From positions 1 to 15,243 of the forward strand of contig CAOKJJ010000123.1 of the NCBI GenBank assembly GCA_948468465.1: a stretch of 15,243 nt of DNA, given 5' to 3'. This DNA comes from an uncultured Eubacterium sp. GTDB lineage: Bacteria > Bacillota_A > Clostridia > Lachnospirales > Lachnospiraceae. The notes below the pieces were generated by a model. That model saw only the letters and a program-made list of their open reading frames with translations. It was not told the origin of the DNA and made no database searches. Positions within the stretch are counted from its first letter, which is position 1; each line of letters starts with the position of its first letter. Shown here one piece after another: positions 1 through 7,921 of this stretch. Both the position numbers and the translations under genes were made by a program.

Positions 1-146
1 AAAAAAACGCAACACAATGTCAAAAGTGTTTCTTTTCTGGTTCATCCAGGTTAGGAATTGTAAATAAATAACCGCTGATATTGCTTGTACCTAGATCATG
101 TGATGTTTTTCTGTTATTGTTTACTTTTTAGCACAGAACAGCAATA

Positions 147-175
147 TTTACATTTTCTTCAGCGTTTGTTATAAT
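147..175 (+). promoter_or_regulatory. Sigma-A promoter of the sugar-sensing operon
   Basis: TTTACA at 147-152 and a perfect TATAAT at 170-175 are separated by 17 bp. Transcription would start near 182, leaving a leader of about 37 nt before the response regulator. The ribosome binding site GGAG at 207-210 lies 8 nt before the ATG at 219. I see nothing recognisable in 1-146. Confidence 0.75.
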
Positions 176-218
176 AATGAAAATAATTCGAGCGTGCAGT
201 TATGATGGAGATTAAGAT

Positions 219-1829
219 ATGGATAAATATACAATCCTTCTCGTAGATGACGAGGAAGAAGTAATACAGGCAATGATGAAAAAAATAAATTGGGACGAGC
301 TTGGTTTTTCTGTGATCGGATATGCCTGTAATGGTGTAAAAGCGATGGAGATGGTAGAAGAGTTTCAGCCGGATGTTATTATGACGGATATAAAAATGCC
401 GTACATGGATGGGCTGGAACTGTGCAACCGTATTAAGGCGGAATATCCGGCTGCCAAAATTTTGTTTTTTACCGGGTTTGATGAGTTTGAATACGCAAAA
501 GAAGCGATTCACCTGGAGGTGGAGGAGTACATACTCAAGCCGATTCATTCAGCGGAGTTAAAACAGGTATTTACCAAATTAAAGCAGAAGCTGGATCTGG
601 AAATCAGTGAAAAACGTAATGTGGAAATACTGCAGAAATATTATATGGAATCTCTGCCGCTTATTCAGGCGGACTTTTATGCGGCATTGATCGAGGGACG
701 TATTTTGGAGGAAGAGATTCCCAAATATCTTGCGGATTATCAGCTTTCTTTTCCAGGACCATATTTTAGCTGTCTTGTGATTCATACTTCTTCCTGCCAG
801 GTACCGGAGGATATGAATCCTCTGCTTTTATTTACTTCTGTCCAAAAGCAGGCGAAGGAGCATTTATCGGATCAATGGCGGGCAAAATGTTTTTCTTATT
901 TGGGGAATACGATTTTAATTGCGCAATTGCAGACTGAAGCGGAAATTTCAGATTTGACGGATGACTGTGACAGATTTTGCAAATATGCCAGACGAATGAT
1001 TGGGGCTGCGGTAACGATCGGGATTGGACAGACCTGTCGAAATATTTTGGAACTGTCTCAGTCTTATCAGAGTGCAAGGGAAGCTGTATCATATCGTGGT
1101 ATTTATGGCTCTTCCAGAGCGATTAACATGAAAGAAATGGAGACCCGTAAAATAACGGGTGCCGGGTTGGCAAATGATGCTGATCTGTCAAGCCTGTTTA
1201 AGATGATTCGTTTTGGATCGGAAGAGGAAATTGTGGAAGCGGCTGATAAGTATTTAGGCCATACTTCTGTTACAAACAGGTCGCTGCAGCAGTACCATAT
1301 TGATATGATGGAAATGGTTAGCGCATTGTATCGGTTTTCAGCCAATCATGACGTCGTGATTGATGAATTTTGCGGGGATATCCGAAAGCTTTACAGCAGG
1401 CTGTTAGATATGGAACCGGAGGTGCTGCGTAAGTGGCTGATTGACAGATGCTTATTGATCAGGAAAACGATGATCAGTGCGCGCAACAGTTCCACAAAAT
1501 CTTTTGTTTTCAGGGCCAAGGAGTATGTGCATAATAATTATGGAGATGAAGGGCTGTCGCTGGACTGTATTTGTGAGGTGCTGGGGGTTTCAAATTCTTA
1601 TTTTTCCACGATTTTTAAAAAGGAAACAGGATATTCCTTTATCAGCTATTTAACGGATTACCGCATGGATCAGGCTGCAAGCCTCTTAATAGAGACGAAC
1701 GAAAAAAGCTATATGATAGCGAAAAAAGTTGGCTATACAGATGCGAATTATTTCAGCTATGTATTTAAAAGGAAGTTTGGCGTGTCGCCTTCCAAGTATA
1801 GAACGGAGCATACAAAGAGTGAAAATTGA
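219..1829 (+). CDS. Response regulator, receiver domain plus AraC-type DNA-binding domain (YesN-like)
   Basis: This 536-residue cytoplasmic protein is the transcription-factor half of a two-component system. The receiver domain fills about residues 3-120. It has the acidic pair D10/D11, the phospho-acceptor D57 in the context TDIKMP, T85, and K107 followed by proline. The C-terminal 110 residues form an AraC/XylS-type double helix-turn-helix, ending in the typical FKRKFGVSPSKYR. The middle 300 residues are the poorly conserved linker usual in long YesN-type regulators. Family knowledge: such regulators control sugar uptake or utilisation genes and pair with YesM/LytS-type kinases. The kinase gene follows directly and overlaps the end of this gene, so the pair is almost certainly cognate. 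The direct target is not visible; autoregulation of this operon or control of a distant sugar transporter are both possible. Confidence 0.93.
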   Translation: MDKYTILLVDDEEEVIQAMMKKINWDELGFSVIGYACNGVKAMEMVEEFQPDVIMTDIKMPYMDGLELCNRIKAEYPAAKILFFTGFDEFEYAKEAIHLEVEEYILKPIHSAELKQVFTKLKQKLDLEISEKRNVEILQKYYMESLPLIQADFYAALIEGRILEEEIPKYLADYQLSFPGPYFSCLVIHTSSCQVPEDMNPLLLFTSVQKQAKEHLSDQWRAKCFSYLGNTILIAQLQTEAEISDLTDDCDRFCKYARRMIGAAVTIGIGQTCRNILELSQSYQSAREAVSYRGIYGSSRAINMKEMETRKITGAGLANDADLSSLFKMIRFGSEEEIVEAADKYLGHTSVTNRSLQQYHIDMMEMVSALYRFSANHDVVIDEFCGDIRKLYSRLLDMEPEVLRKWLIDRCLLIRKTMISARNSSTKSFVFRAKEYVHNNYGDEGLSLDCICEVLGVSNSYFSTIFKKETGYSFISYLTDYRMDQAASLLIETNEKSYMIAKKVGYTDANYFSYVFKRKFGVSPSKYRTEHTKSEN

Positions 1830-3675
1830 GCAGCCTGGCCGTACAGGAAAATTAAAACCACGACAGATACAGTCAACGATTATGTTCTCTTTTTCGCTGA
1901 TTTCCGTATCTGTTATGCTGATTCTTGGAATAGGCATGTATATCCGGTTTTCTGCTATCTCACGTCAGGAGATCATACAAAGCACCCAGAAGTTAATGGA
2001 ACAGACGGGGGAAAATCTGGAAGATTATCTGGTAAATATGCGGCAGATTTCAGATGCGGTTTATTATAATGTGATCAAAGAAAATGATCTTGCCGGTCCG
2101 GATAACCGAATCCGACAGGGGATGAACCTTTTATACGAAGCAAACCGGAGCAGGCTGCGCAGCATTGCCATTTATAATAATTACGGCAGTTTGATGGCGG
2201 CAGAACCGGTTGCGCTGCAAAAGGAAGATCCGGATGTTACAAAACAGGAATGGTATCAAAAAGCGGTAGGAGACACGGCAAATATGCATTTTTCCATACC
2301 GCATATACAAAATCTGTTTGATGACGGTATGAGACAGTATTACTGGGTGATTTCCTTAAGCCGTGTTGTGGAACTGACAGATCGGGGAGTGCCGCTGACA
2401 GGAGTATTGCTTGTTGATATGGATTTTGCTGATATTTCCCGGATGATGAAAAAGATGAATGTTTCGAATAATGGGCAGTATTATTATTTATGCGATGGCA
2501 GCGGGCAGATTATCTATCACAGGAAGCAGATGCAGATCAGACGGGGAAACGCGGCGGAAAACAGCGTAAAGGCAGCCAGATATAAAGATGGTGTATATGA
2601 TGACTACTTTGACGGAGAGCATCGAAAAGTGATTGTTAATACGATCAGCTATACGGGATGGAAGCTGGTAGGAATTATCCCGGATGCTGCGTTTACGCAT
2701 GATATGTATGACATTCAATATTTTATTGTGATCCTCATTCTTTTAATGGCTATGATGCTTGCGGTGATTAATCGGATGATCTCTGTCAGGATTTCCAGTC
2801 CGATTTTAAAGTTAAAAGATTCAGTTATGGAATATGAAGCAGGGAAAAAACCGGTTATTTATATTGGCGGTTCCCAGGAGATCCGGCACCTTGGTTATTC
2901 GATACAGCGTTCTTATGAACAGATTGATGCCCTGATGCACAAAATCGTTTTAGAACAGAATGAAAGAAGAAAAAGTGAACTGGATGCACTGCAAAGTCAG
3001 ATTAATCCTCATTTTTTATACAATGCATTAGATTCGATTACATGGATGGTGGAAGGAGAACGAAATGACGACGCCGTATTTATGATTTCAGAACTTGCCA
3101 GGCTTTTTCGGATCAGCCTGTCGAAAGGGCGGACAATTATCAGCATTAAAGACGAGCTGCAGCATGCTAAAAGTTATATGAATATACAGAAGATTCGCTA
3201 TAAAAACAGTTTTTCGGTTGTTTTTGAAGTGGATCCTGCTATAGAAAACTGCTGTACAGTAAAGCTTGTTCTGCAGCCAATATTAGAAAATGCGATAAAC
3301 TATGGGGTCAGCAGTCTGGACGAGGATGACGGCGGGGAAATTAAAGTTACCGGCAGAAAGGAAGATGGAATCATTATTTTATCTGTGACAGATAATGGAG
3401 TAGGCATGGCAGAGGAAGAAGTCAGCCTGATATTGACTGACAGCAACCGTGTTCACAAGCATGGCTCCGGTGTTGGGCTTGTAAATGTAAATAACAGAAT
3501 ACAGATTCTTTTTGGAAAGGAATATGGCCTGGTTGTAGAAAGTGAACCGGATGAAGGAACGACAGTTTCTATCCGTATTCCTGCAGTAGCCTATACGGAA
3601 GAAAACAGGAACAAGCTTGAACAAGGAAACATATTCAGTATGGAAAAGATGTCTGACAGTAAAATACAAGGTTAG
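1819..3675 (+). CDS. Membrane sensor histidine kinase (YesM-like, His_kinase family)
   Basis: With the GTG start at 1819 this protein has 618 residues. GGAG at 1805-1808 precedes that start, and it overlaps the regulator gene by 11 bp. An in-frame ATG at 1729 would lengthen it by 30 residues, but it lies deep inside the regulator gene and has no good ribosome binding site. Membrane segments at about 21-42 and 299-318 flank an extracellular region of about 250 residues, dCache-like in size. A HAMP-like segment and coiled coil follow. The His_kinase motif SQINPHFLYN has the phospho-acceptor H398. The ATPase domain shows the N-box N491, the G1 box DNGVGM at 525-530 and the G2 box GSGVGL at 549-554. 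It should phosphorylate the upstream regulator in response to a signal outside the cell, probably through the sugar-binding proteins encoded next. Confidence 0.92.
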   Translation: MKIEQPGRTGKLKPRQIQSTIMFSFSLISVSVMLILGIGMYIRFSAISRQEIIQSTQKLMEQTGENLEDYLVNMRQISDAVYYNVIKENDLAGPDNRIRQGMNLLYEANRSRLRSIAIYNNYGSLMAAEPVALQKEDPDVTKQEWYQKAVGDTANMHFSIPHIQNLFDDGMRQYYWVISLSRVVELTDRGVPLTGVLLVDMDFADISRMMKKMNVSNNGQYYYLCDGSGQIIYHRKQMQIRRGNAAENSVKAARYKDGVYDDYFDGEHRKVIVNTISYTGWKLVGIIPDAAFTHDMYDIQYFIVILILLMAMMLAVINRMISVRISSPILKLKDSVMEYEAGKKPVIYIGGSQEIRHLGYSIQRSYEQIDALMHKIVLEQNERRKSELDALQSQINPHFLYNALDSITWMVEGERNDDAVFMISELARLFRISLSKGRTIISIKDELQHAKSYMNIQKIRYKNSFSVVFEVDPAIENCCTVKLVLQPILENAINYGVSSLDEDDGGEIKVTGRKEDGIIILSVTDNGVGMAEEEVSLILTDSNRVHKHGSGVGLVNVNNRIQILFGKEYGLVVESEPDEGTTVSIRIPAVAYTEENRNKLEQGNIFSMEKMSDSKIQG

Positions 3676-3683
3676 TAATAAAA

Positions 3684-4652
3684 ATGAAAAATAACGGAAA
3701 GTGGTTTTATGTGTTTGAAGCGGTGCTGGCTGTCATGGTTGTGGTGCTTGCCTTTATGCTTAGAGAAAAGAAACGAGAAGATTTAAACCGCATATCAGTC
3801 ATTATTCAAAATTCTGAAGACAATCAGTGGGCAGCTTTTCGATATGGGCTTAAAATGGCGGCACAGGATCAGGGAATAGAAGTGGTTATTGCAAATACTT
3901 CAGGCAGATTGACAAAAGCAGAAGAAATCAATTTGATCCGTCAGGAAATTGCGTACGGTGCAGATGCAGTCATTGTTCAGCCGGTTCCGGGCATAGAAAT
4001 GCAAAAAGAATTAAATACGATACAAAAAAAGGTTCCGGTAACACTGATTGAATCCTGTACACCGCAGCAGGATGCTTCTGCAATTCCGGTCGTGGAGCCG
4101 GATCACTATGCACTGGGTAAAGCATTGGCGGAAGAACTGATAAAAAACTATTGCGGAAATCTAAGCGGCAAGACGATTGGAATTATCACAGAAAAGAATC
4201 CGACAGAAGCAGCGGCAAAGCGAAAAAAAGGATTTACCGACGCATTGCAGCATACCGGTGCGCAGCTGATCTGGAATGTATCCTATTTTCCTGAGGAGGA
4301 TGGAGAAAACGTTATGAAAGATCAGCCGGCCGTGGATCTGGTGGCGGCATTAGACGACAGCAGTGTTACAGAAGCAGGAAAACAGGCGGAAGCAAATAAT
4401 CTGCACGGTGCATTGGTGTATGGGATTGGGAATTCTACAGACGCAGTCTATGGGCTGGATACACGTGCGATTGAATGCCTGATTGTTCCGGATACATTTG
4501 ACATGGGCTATCAGAGTCTGACACTGACGGCACAAGGTCTGACACATTTTTTTGCCAAAAAAGAAAACAAAACAGTCTCCTATACAATCATGCATAAACA
4601 AGAGCTATTTTCAGAAAAAAATCAGGAAATTATATTTACAATGAGCCAGTAG
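3684..4652 (+). CDS. Membrane-anchored periplasmic-binding-protein-like sugar sensor
   Basis: This 322-residue protein starts 8 nt after the kinase stop. Its ribosome binding site is weak (AAGG in the end of the kinase gene), which suggests translational coupling. Residues 7-26 form one hydrophobic segment with no lipobox cysteine, so it is probably an uncleaved membrane anchor. The rest resembles the type I periplasmic sugar-binding fold (Peripla_BP_4). It opens with ISVIIQNSEDNQWAAFRYG and contains the typical hinge stretch GADAVIVQPVP and a later TIGIIT strand. Context argues for a signalling partner of the kinase rather than a transporter component, by analogy with the clostridial XylFII-LytS-YesN type three-component systems. 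The ligand cannot be told from the sequence. The C-terminal half is divergent, so a degenerate or protein-binding role is also possible. Confidence 0.8.
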   Translation: MKNNGKWFYVFEAVLAVMVVVLAFMLREKKREDLNRISVIIQNSEDNQWAAFRYGLKMAAQDQGIEVVIANTSGRLTKAEEINLIRQEIAYGADAVIVQPVPGIEMQKELNTIQKKVPVTLIESCTPQQDASAIPVVEPDHYALGKALAEELIKNYCGNLSGKTIGIITEKNPTEAAAKRKKGFTDALQHTGAQLIWNVSYFPEEDGENVMKDQPAVDLVAALDDSSVTEAGKQAEANNLHGALVYGIGNSTDAVYGLDTRAIECLIVPDTFDMGYQSLTLTAQGLTHFFAKKENKTVSYTIMHKQELFSEKNQEIIFTMSQ

Positions 4653-4668
4653 CCGGAAGAGGGTAGAA

Positions 4669-5706
4669 ATGAAAAAAAAGAAACATCGTATGTTAAAGGC
4701 CGTTTTTGGTATCTGTATGATATTTTTATGCGCCTGTGGAAAAGAAGAGCAAAAGACACAAGAGAAAGCTCTTGTAGGGATAGCATATTATAATAAAAGC
4801 GATACATTCCTGAATCAGATGATTGACTGCCTGAAAAAACAATTTGAAAAATATTCCGAGGATCATTTTGAGATTGCGGCGACCATCCGGGATGCTGCAG
4901 GTTCCCAGCGTACACAAGATGATCAGGTAAAAGAGCTGCTTGACGCAGGCTGTAATGTGTTGTGCGTAAATCTGGTAGATCGGGCAGATCCGTCTGAAAT
5001 TATAGATCTGGCCAGAGAGCATGATGTGCCGATTATATTTTTTAACAGGGAACCTGTTGCAGAGGATATGATGCAGTGGGATAAGCTCTATTATGTCGGA
5101 GCAGATGCAAAACAGTCCGGTATGATGCAGGGGAATCTGGCTGCTGATTTTATATATAAAAATAAAAAGGCAGATCGTAATAAAGATGGAAAAATACAGT
5201 ATGTTGTACTGGAAGGGGAAGCCGGTCATCAGGATGCGATTATCCGGACAGAATACGCGGTTGCTGCATTAAAAAATAAAGATATCGAGCTGGAAAGATT
5301 AGGCTGCAGAATTGCGAACTGGAATCGTGCACAGGCACAGAATCGTATGATGCAGATGATCAGCCAGCATCAGAACAAGATTGAGCTTGTATTGGCGAAT
5401 AATGACGATATGGCGCTTGGTGCGCTGGACGCTTATAAAAAACTAAATTTCACAGAGGCGGTTCTGCCGGTGTTCTTTGGAATCGACGGAACGGATATAG
5501 GGTTAAAAGCCGTCGCAGACCAGCAACTGGCAGCAACAGTATACAATGATAAAGAAGGACAGGCAGAAGCTATGGCGCAACTGGCAGCGGCTTTGATTTC
5601 AGGAGAAGGGATGCAGAATATTGTGTTTACAAAGGATAAATACATTTACCTGCCGTATGCTGAAGTTACGAGTGAGAATGTGGATTCTTTTTATTGTGAA
5701 GAATGA
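4669..5706 (+). CDS. mglB: Galactose/glucose-binding lipoprotein, MglB type
   Basis: This 345-residue lipoprotein has a basic N-terminus, a hydrophobic stretch and the lipobox LCAC, with C23 as the lipidated residue. It aligns by eye with E. coli MglB. The calcium-binding loop DRNKDGKIQ is at 169-177, with E239 as the distal ligand. The sugar-contact positions are all present: D45, F47, N101, H187, D189, R193, W218, N245, D273 and N293. It therefore very likely binds D-galactose or D-glucose outside the cell membrane. The ribosome binding site AGAGGG lies before the ATG, and the gene starts 16 nt after its upstream neighbour, so it is the last gene of the sensing operon. The permease and ATPase genes (mglC, mglA) that normally accompany mglB are absent. 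It may feed a transporter encoded elsewhere or act only as a sensor. Confidence 0.92.
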   Translation: MKKKKHRMLKAVFGICMIFLCACGKEEQKTQEKALVGIAYYNKSDTFLNQMIDCLKKQFEKYSEDHFEIAATIRDAAGSQRTQDDQVKELLDAGCNVLCVNLVDRADPSEIIDLAREHDVPIIFFNREPVAEDMMQWDKLYYVGADAKQSGMMQGNLAADFIYKNKKADRNKDGKIQYVVLEGEAGHQDAIIRTEYAVAALKNKDIELERLGCRIANWNRAQAQNRMMQMISQHQNKIELVLANNDDMALGALDAYKKLNFTEAVLPVFFGIDGTDIGLKAVADQQLAATVYNDKEGQAEAMAQLAAALISGEGMQNIVFTKDKYIYLPYAEVTSENVDSFYCEE

Positions 5707-5713
5707 TTATAGA

Positions 5714-5746
5714 AAAGAGGACAGACACCGCATGTCCATCCTCTTT
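5714..5746. terminator. Hairpin terminator between mglB and the displaced rubrerythrin end
   Basis: AAAGAGGA at 5714-5721 pairs with TCCTCTTT at 5739-5746. An inner GAC/GTC pair extends the stem past a 2-nt internal loop. On the minus strand a short T tract follows, so this was probably the original terminator of rubrerythrin before the element arrived; it may also end the sugar operon. Nothing else is visible between mglB and the direct repeat. Confidence 0.6.
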
Positions 5747-5770
5747 CCATTCAAAATTTCTTATAAATCC

Positions 5771-5849
5771 TAGCCAAAATATCTCTTTAACAGACCAGCA
5801 AATGCTTTTCCATGTCTAGCCTCATCTCTTGCCATCTCATGTACAGTAT
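5771..5849 (-). pseudogene. Displaced 3' end of rubrerythrin (attL repeat)
   Basis: These 79 bp match 11230-11308 at 78 of 79 positions. Read on the minus strand they encode the last 25 residues of rubrerythrin (T156 to G180) and a TAG stop. The only mismatch (5794 against 11253) is synonymous, GGT against GGG for glycine. There is no start codon or upstream gene body here. This is the original chromosomal 3' end, cut off when the element inserted. It marks the left boundary of the element. Confidence 0.92.
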
Positions 5850-5850
5850 G

Positions 5851-5872
5851 GCGTTTGCACAAGCGCAAACGC
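5851..5872. repeat. Perfect inverted repeat next to attL
   Basis: GCGTTTGC at 5851-5858 and GCAAACGC at 5865-5872 form an 8-bp perfect stem with a 6-nt spacer, starting 1 bp inside the left junction. It is the most GC-rich patch near this end and has no counterpart at the right end. It may bind integrase or an excision factor. It also overlaps a possible weak -35 (TTGCAC at 5855) upstream of the integrase gene, so an operator role is possible. Confidence 0.6.
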
Positions 5873-5924
5873 TAGGGATAAATAAAGGGAAATCATTACT
5901 TTTCACTGGAATTATCTTTCCAAC

Positions 5925-5977
5925 TTTCCACTAAATCACAACATGGAATTTTGAAAAAGTCCACTAAATTTCCACTA
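5925..5977 (+). repeat. Left integrase arm-type direct repeats (three copies)
   Basis: TTTCCACTAAAT at 5925-5936, GTCCACTAAAT at 5959-5969 and TTTCCACTA at 5969-5977 share TCCACTA in the same orientation. The third copy touches the AGGAGG ribosome binding site (5977-5982) of the integrase gene, so protein binding here could also repress integrase synthesis. Matching repeats occur in the same orientation at the right end. Such arrays are known as arm sites for the N-terminal domain of Tn916/lambda-type integrases; the assignment here is inference. Confidence 0.55.
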
Positions 5978-5990
5978 GGAGGACAAGTCC

Positions 5991-7202
5991 ATGAATGAAA
6001 AAAATGTAGGTGTTTATCAGTTAGATAATGGGTATTGGGGTTTCCGTTATACCATTACGGTAAATGGAAAGAAAAAAGACTTCAAAAAGAACAAAGATTC
6101 AAATGGCAATCCGATAAAAACAGAAAAAGCGGCAGTTAAAGCAAGAGAGAAGGCACTGGCACAAGATAAGATAAACAGAAATTGTAAACCGAAAAAACAG
6201 CGCATGACTTTTGGTGAAGTCTATCAAGAATATTGTGAGTCTGGGCGCAGCGGGAAAGCATATACTACAATCAAAAAGCAGGACAGCTTATGGGAGAACC
6301 ATTTAAAAAATAAATTTGGCGAACGATTTCTTGATGAAATCAGTGTAGCAGAGGTAAATGATTATCTTGAGACACTCTACTATACAGAGGGGCGGGCTTA
6401 TAAATATGTCGAGAGTTTTTTAAAAATGTTTTATCTGATTTTCGGGCAAGCCTATTCCCGTAATTATCTTGATATAGATACATATAACAAATTGTGTGTT
6501 ACAAAAGAAGCAAGAATAAAAATGCCAAAAATGAAAACAGATGAAGATTTGGACATTATAGCGTATGACAATGAACAAATAGAGATACTTAATACCTATT
6601 TCAAGGATACAAACGCAGAGACAGCTTTTTTGTTGGGTTGCTATTGTGGATTGCGTATTAATGAATGTTACGGCTTGAAATGGGAAAATGTAGATTTAAA
6701 AAATGGCACGATTATCATAGACCGGCAAATGCAATATCAAGAAGGGCTAATTAAATTAGTATCAGTAAAAACAAGAAACGGACGCAGAAAAGTTTATTTA
6801 AGCCAACGCCTCATTGATTATTTTACGATATTAGCACAGGAACGAGAGGCGTATTCAACCACATTAAAAGCGCAGAGAACGCAAAATCAAATATTTATAG
6901 AGGATATAGACGGGCAGCAGTTGTCAAGCTTGGAATTGGTTAATACGCTGCCTAATGGCAAGATACAGACGGTTAATTCCATGAAGTATCATTCTAAGAC
7001 AATCAAAAGCCGATTGAATATAGATTTTAAATTTCACCACTTGCGCCATACATACGGTACACGGCTTGCAGAAATGAACACGCCGACACATATTCTTTGT
7101 AATCAAATGGGACACGCAAGCGGCAAAGTAACAGAACGTTATTACTTAGCTGTTTCGCAAAATGGAATAGATATTTTAACAAGAAATCTCAACAATCTGT
7201 AA
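5991..7202 (+). CDS. Tyrosine recombinase/integrase (Tn916/lambda type)
   Basis: This 403-residue protein catalyses site-specific integration and excision of the element. Residues 1-60 form a small basic N-terminal domain (GYWGFRYTITVNGKKKDF) of the arm-DNA-binding type. About residues 70-155 are the SAM-like core-binding domain. The catalytic domain has R222 (GLRINE), K260, the H-x-x-R motif with R352 in HHLRHTYGT, H375 in MGHASG, and Y384 as the expected nucleophile; all expected catalytic residues are present. AGGAGG at 5977-5982 precedes the ATG by 8 nt. Its position just inside the left repeat is typical of an element whose integrase gene adjoins its attachment site. The length is usual for the family, so the gene looks intact. 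No separate excisionase (Xis) gene is obvious; the small neighbouring proteins are candidates. Confidence 0.95.
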   Translation: MNEKNVGVYQLDNGYWGFRYTITVNGKKKDFKKNKDSNGNPIKTEKAAVKAREKALAQDKINRNCKPKKQRMTFGEVYQEYCESGRSGKAYTTIKKQDSLWENHLKNKFGERFLDEISVAEVNDYLETLYYTEGRAYKYVESFLKMFYLIFGQAYSRNYLDIDTYNKLCVTKEARIKMPKMKTDEDLDIIAYDNEQIEILNTYFKDTNAETAFLLGCYCGLRINECYGLKWENVDLKNGTIIIDRQMQYQEGLIKLVSVKTRNGRRKVYLSQRLIDYFTILAQEREAYSTTLKAQRTQNQIFIEDIDGQQLSSLELVNTLPNGKIQTVNSMKYHSKTIKSRLNIDFKFHHLRHTYGTRLAEMNTPTHILCNQMGHASGKVTERYYLAVSQNGIDILTRNLNNL

Positions 7203-7285
7203 TTTCTAAAAGACGAAAAAGACGGTAAAATCATGATACAATAGCAATAAAAATATTTTACAGAATTTGAATGGGAGATGTCAGC

Positions 7286-7519
7286 ATGGAAGAACTGTAT
7301 TCAATTATGAGAGATTTATTAGAAATAGAATATAATCAAAGGTCTTTGCTTCATATAATTAAAGTATTGGAAAGTAATTCAAATACACAGCAGAAAAAAG
7401 AAGTACAATTAATTGTAAATGGTGTAAAATACTTTCTGGAAACGTTGCAAATAGATTTAAAGAAATCTATCAATCGAATGGATAAATACATCATAGCACA
7501 AGCCGCTAAAGAAAGATAG
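7286..7519 (+). CDS. Small helical protein of unknown function
   Basis: I do not recognise this 77-residue protein. I place the start at the ATG at 7286 because GGGAG at 7273-7277 lies 8 nt before it; an in-frame ATG at 7271 lies before that site. The product begins MEELYSIMRDLLEIEYNQRS and looks entirely alpha-helical and soluble, with alternating charged and hydrophobic residues and no membrane segment. It follows the integrase after an 83-nt gap that holds a possible -10 (TACAAT at 7237-7242) without a convincing -35. It could be an accessory of the recombinase or a regulator, but no motif shows this. It ends in the hairpin region shared with the convergent repressor gene. Confidence 0.65.
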   Translation: MEELYSIMRDLLEIEYNQRSLLHIIKVLESNSNTQQKKEVQLIVNGVKYFLETLQIDLKKSINRMDKYIIAQAAKER

Positions 7520-7525
7520 CAAAAA

Positions 7526-7583
7526 GGCAGCAGTAGAAAAATAATAGGCAGCAGTCCAAGAATAATAACTACTGCTGCCTATT
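7526..7583. terminator. Bidirectional terminator-like hairpin with alternative stem
   Basis: AATAGGCAGCAGT at 7543-7555 pairs perfectly with ACTGCTGCCTATT at 7571-7583 (13 bp, 15-nt loop). A second copy of the left arm, GGCAGCAGTAG at 7526-7536, can instead pair with CTACTGCTGCC at 7569-7579, so two stems compete for one right arm. The right arm overlaps the stop codon of the convergent repressor gene. It lies between two convergent genes and probably ends both transcripts, although the T tracts are short. Confidence 0.6.
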
Positions 7584-7803
7584 GTTTCGGATATTCTGTT
7601 TTGATATTGCTTGCACCTGTGATGTAGTCCATAGATACGTTATAAAATTTGGCAAGAATTAAAAGGCTGTCAACAGGGATTCTTGTCTTTCCACTTTCAT
7701 AGTCTGCATAGGTTCTCTGTCCGATATGCAGCCGGTCAGCTATTTTTTGTTGAGTTAAGGAATGGTCTTCTCTTATTTCTCTGATACGTTCATTGTATTT
7801 CAT
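7579..7803 (-). CDS. Xre/cI-type helix-turn-helix repressor
   Basis: This 74-residue DNA-binding protein starts at the ATG at 7803. AGAGGTG lies 7-8 nt upstream of it, and the product then begins at the canonical KYNERIREIRE. An upstream in-frame ATG at 7854 would add 17 hydrophobic residues foreign to the family. The HTH_3 domain covers residues 1-60 with the helix-turn-helix QQKIADRLHIGQRTYADYESG, followed by the usual IPVDSLLILAKFYNVSMDYITG. It is a minimal single-domain repressor. It is divergent from the small membrane-protein operon, whose promoter contains a 17-bp palindrome between -35 and -10. It most likely represses that promoter and perhaps its own, as in phage-like and conjugative-element switches. 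Confidence 0.9.
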   Translation of the reverse strand: MKYNERIREIREDHSLTQQKIADRLHIGQRTYADYESGKTRIPVDSLLILAKFYNVSMDYITGASNIKTEYPKQ

Positions 7804-7847
7804 AGATAACACCTCTTGAAATAGTATAAATAAAGAGAAGATAAATC

Positions 7848-7876
7848 TTGACAAATAGAGTTATAAACTCTAAAAT
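7848..7876 (+). promoter_or_regulatory. Strong promoter with palindromic operator
   Basis: TTGACA at 7848-7853 and TAAAAT at 7871-7876 are spaced by 17 bp. The spacer and first -10 bases hold the palindrome TAGAGTT-ATA-AACTCTA at 7856-7872 (7-bp perfect arms). A repressor bound there would block RNA polymerase. The Xre gene lies divergently 45 bp away and is the obvious candidate to bind it. Confidence 0.75.
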
Positions 7877-7921
7877 GAAATATAAGATTTTATAAAATTA
7901 TATTTTGGAAGGGGAATGATT

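Noticed and set aside
1..146. Riboswitch or small RNA upstream of the sugar operon
   Set aside because: Only a 4-bp CTGG/CCAG stem is visible and the promoter lies downstream of it, so nothing supports a structured leader.
1729..1818. Longer histidine kinase with an ATG at 1729
   Set aside because: It would overlap the regulator gene by 101 bp, has no ribosome binding site, and adds residues that are the out-of-frame image of the regulator's conserved C-terminus.
4726..5229. Open frame of 167 codons on the minus strand inside mglB
   Set aside because: It is antisense to a clear MglB homologue with all ligand residues, its translation is a Phe/Ile/Cys-rich low-quality sequence, and it has no ribosome binding site.
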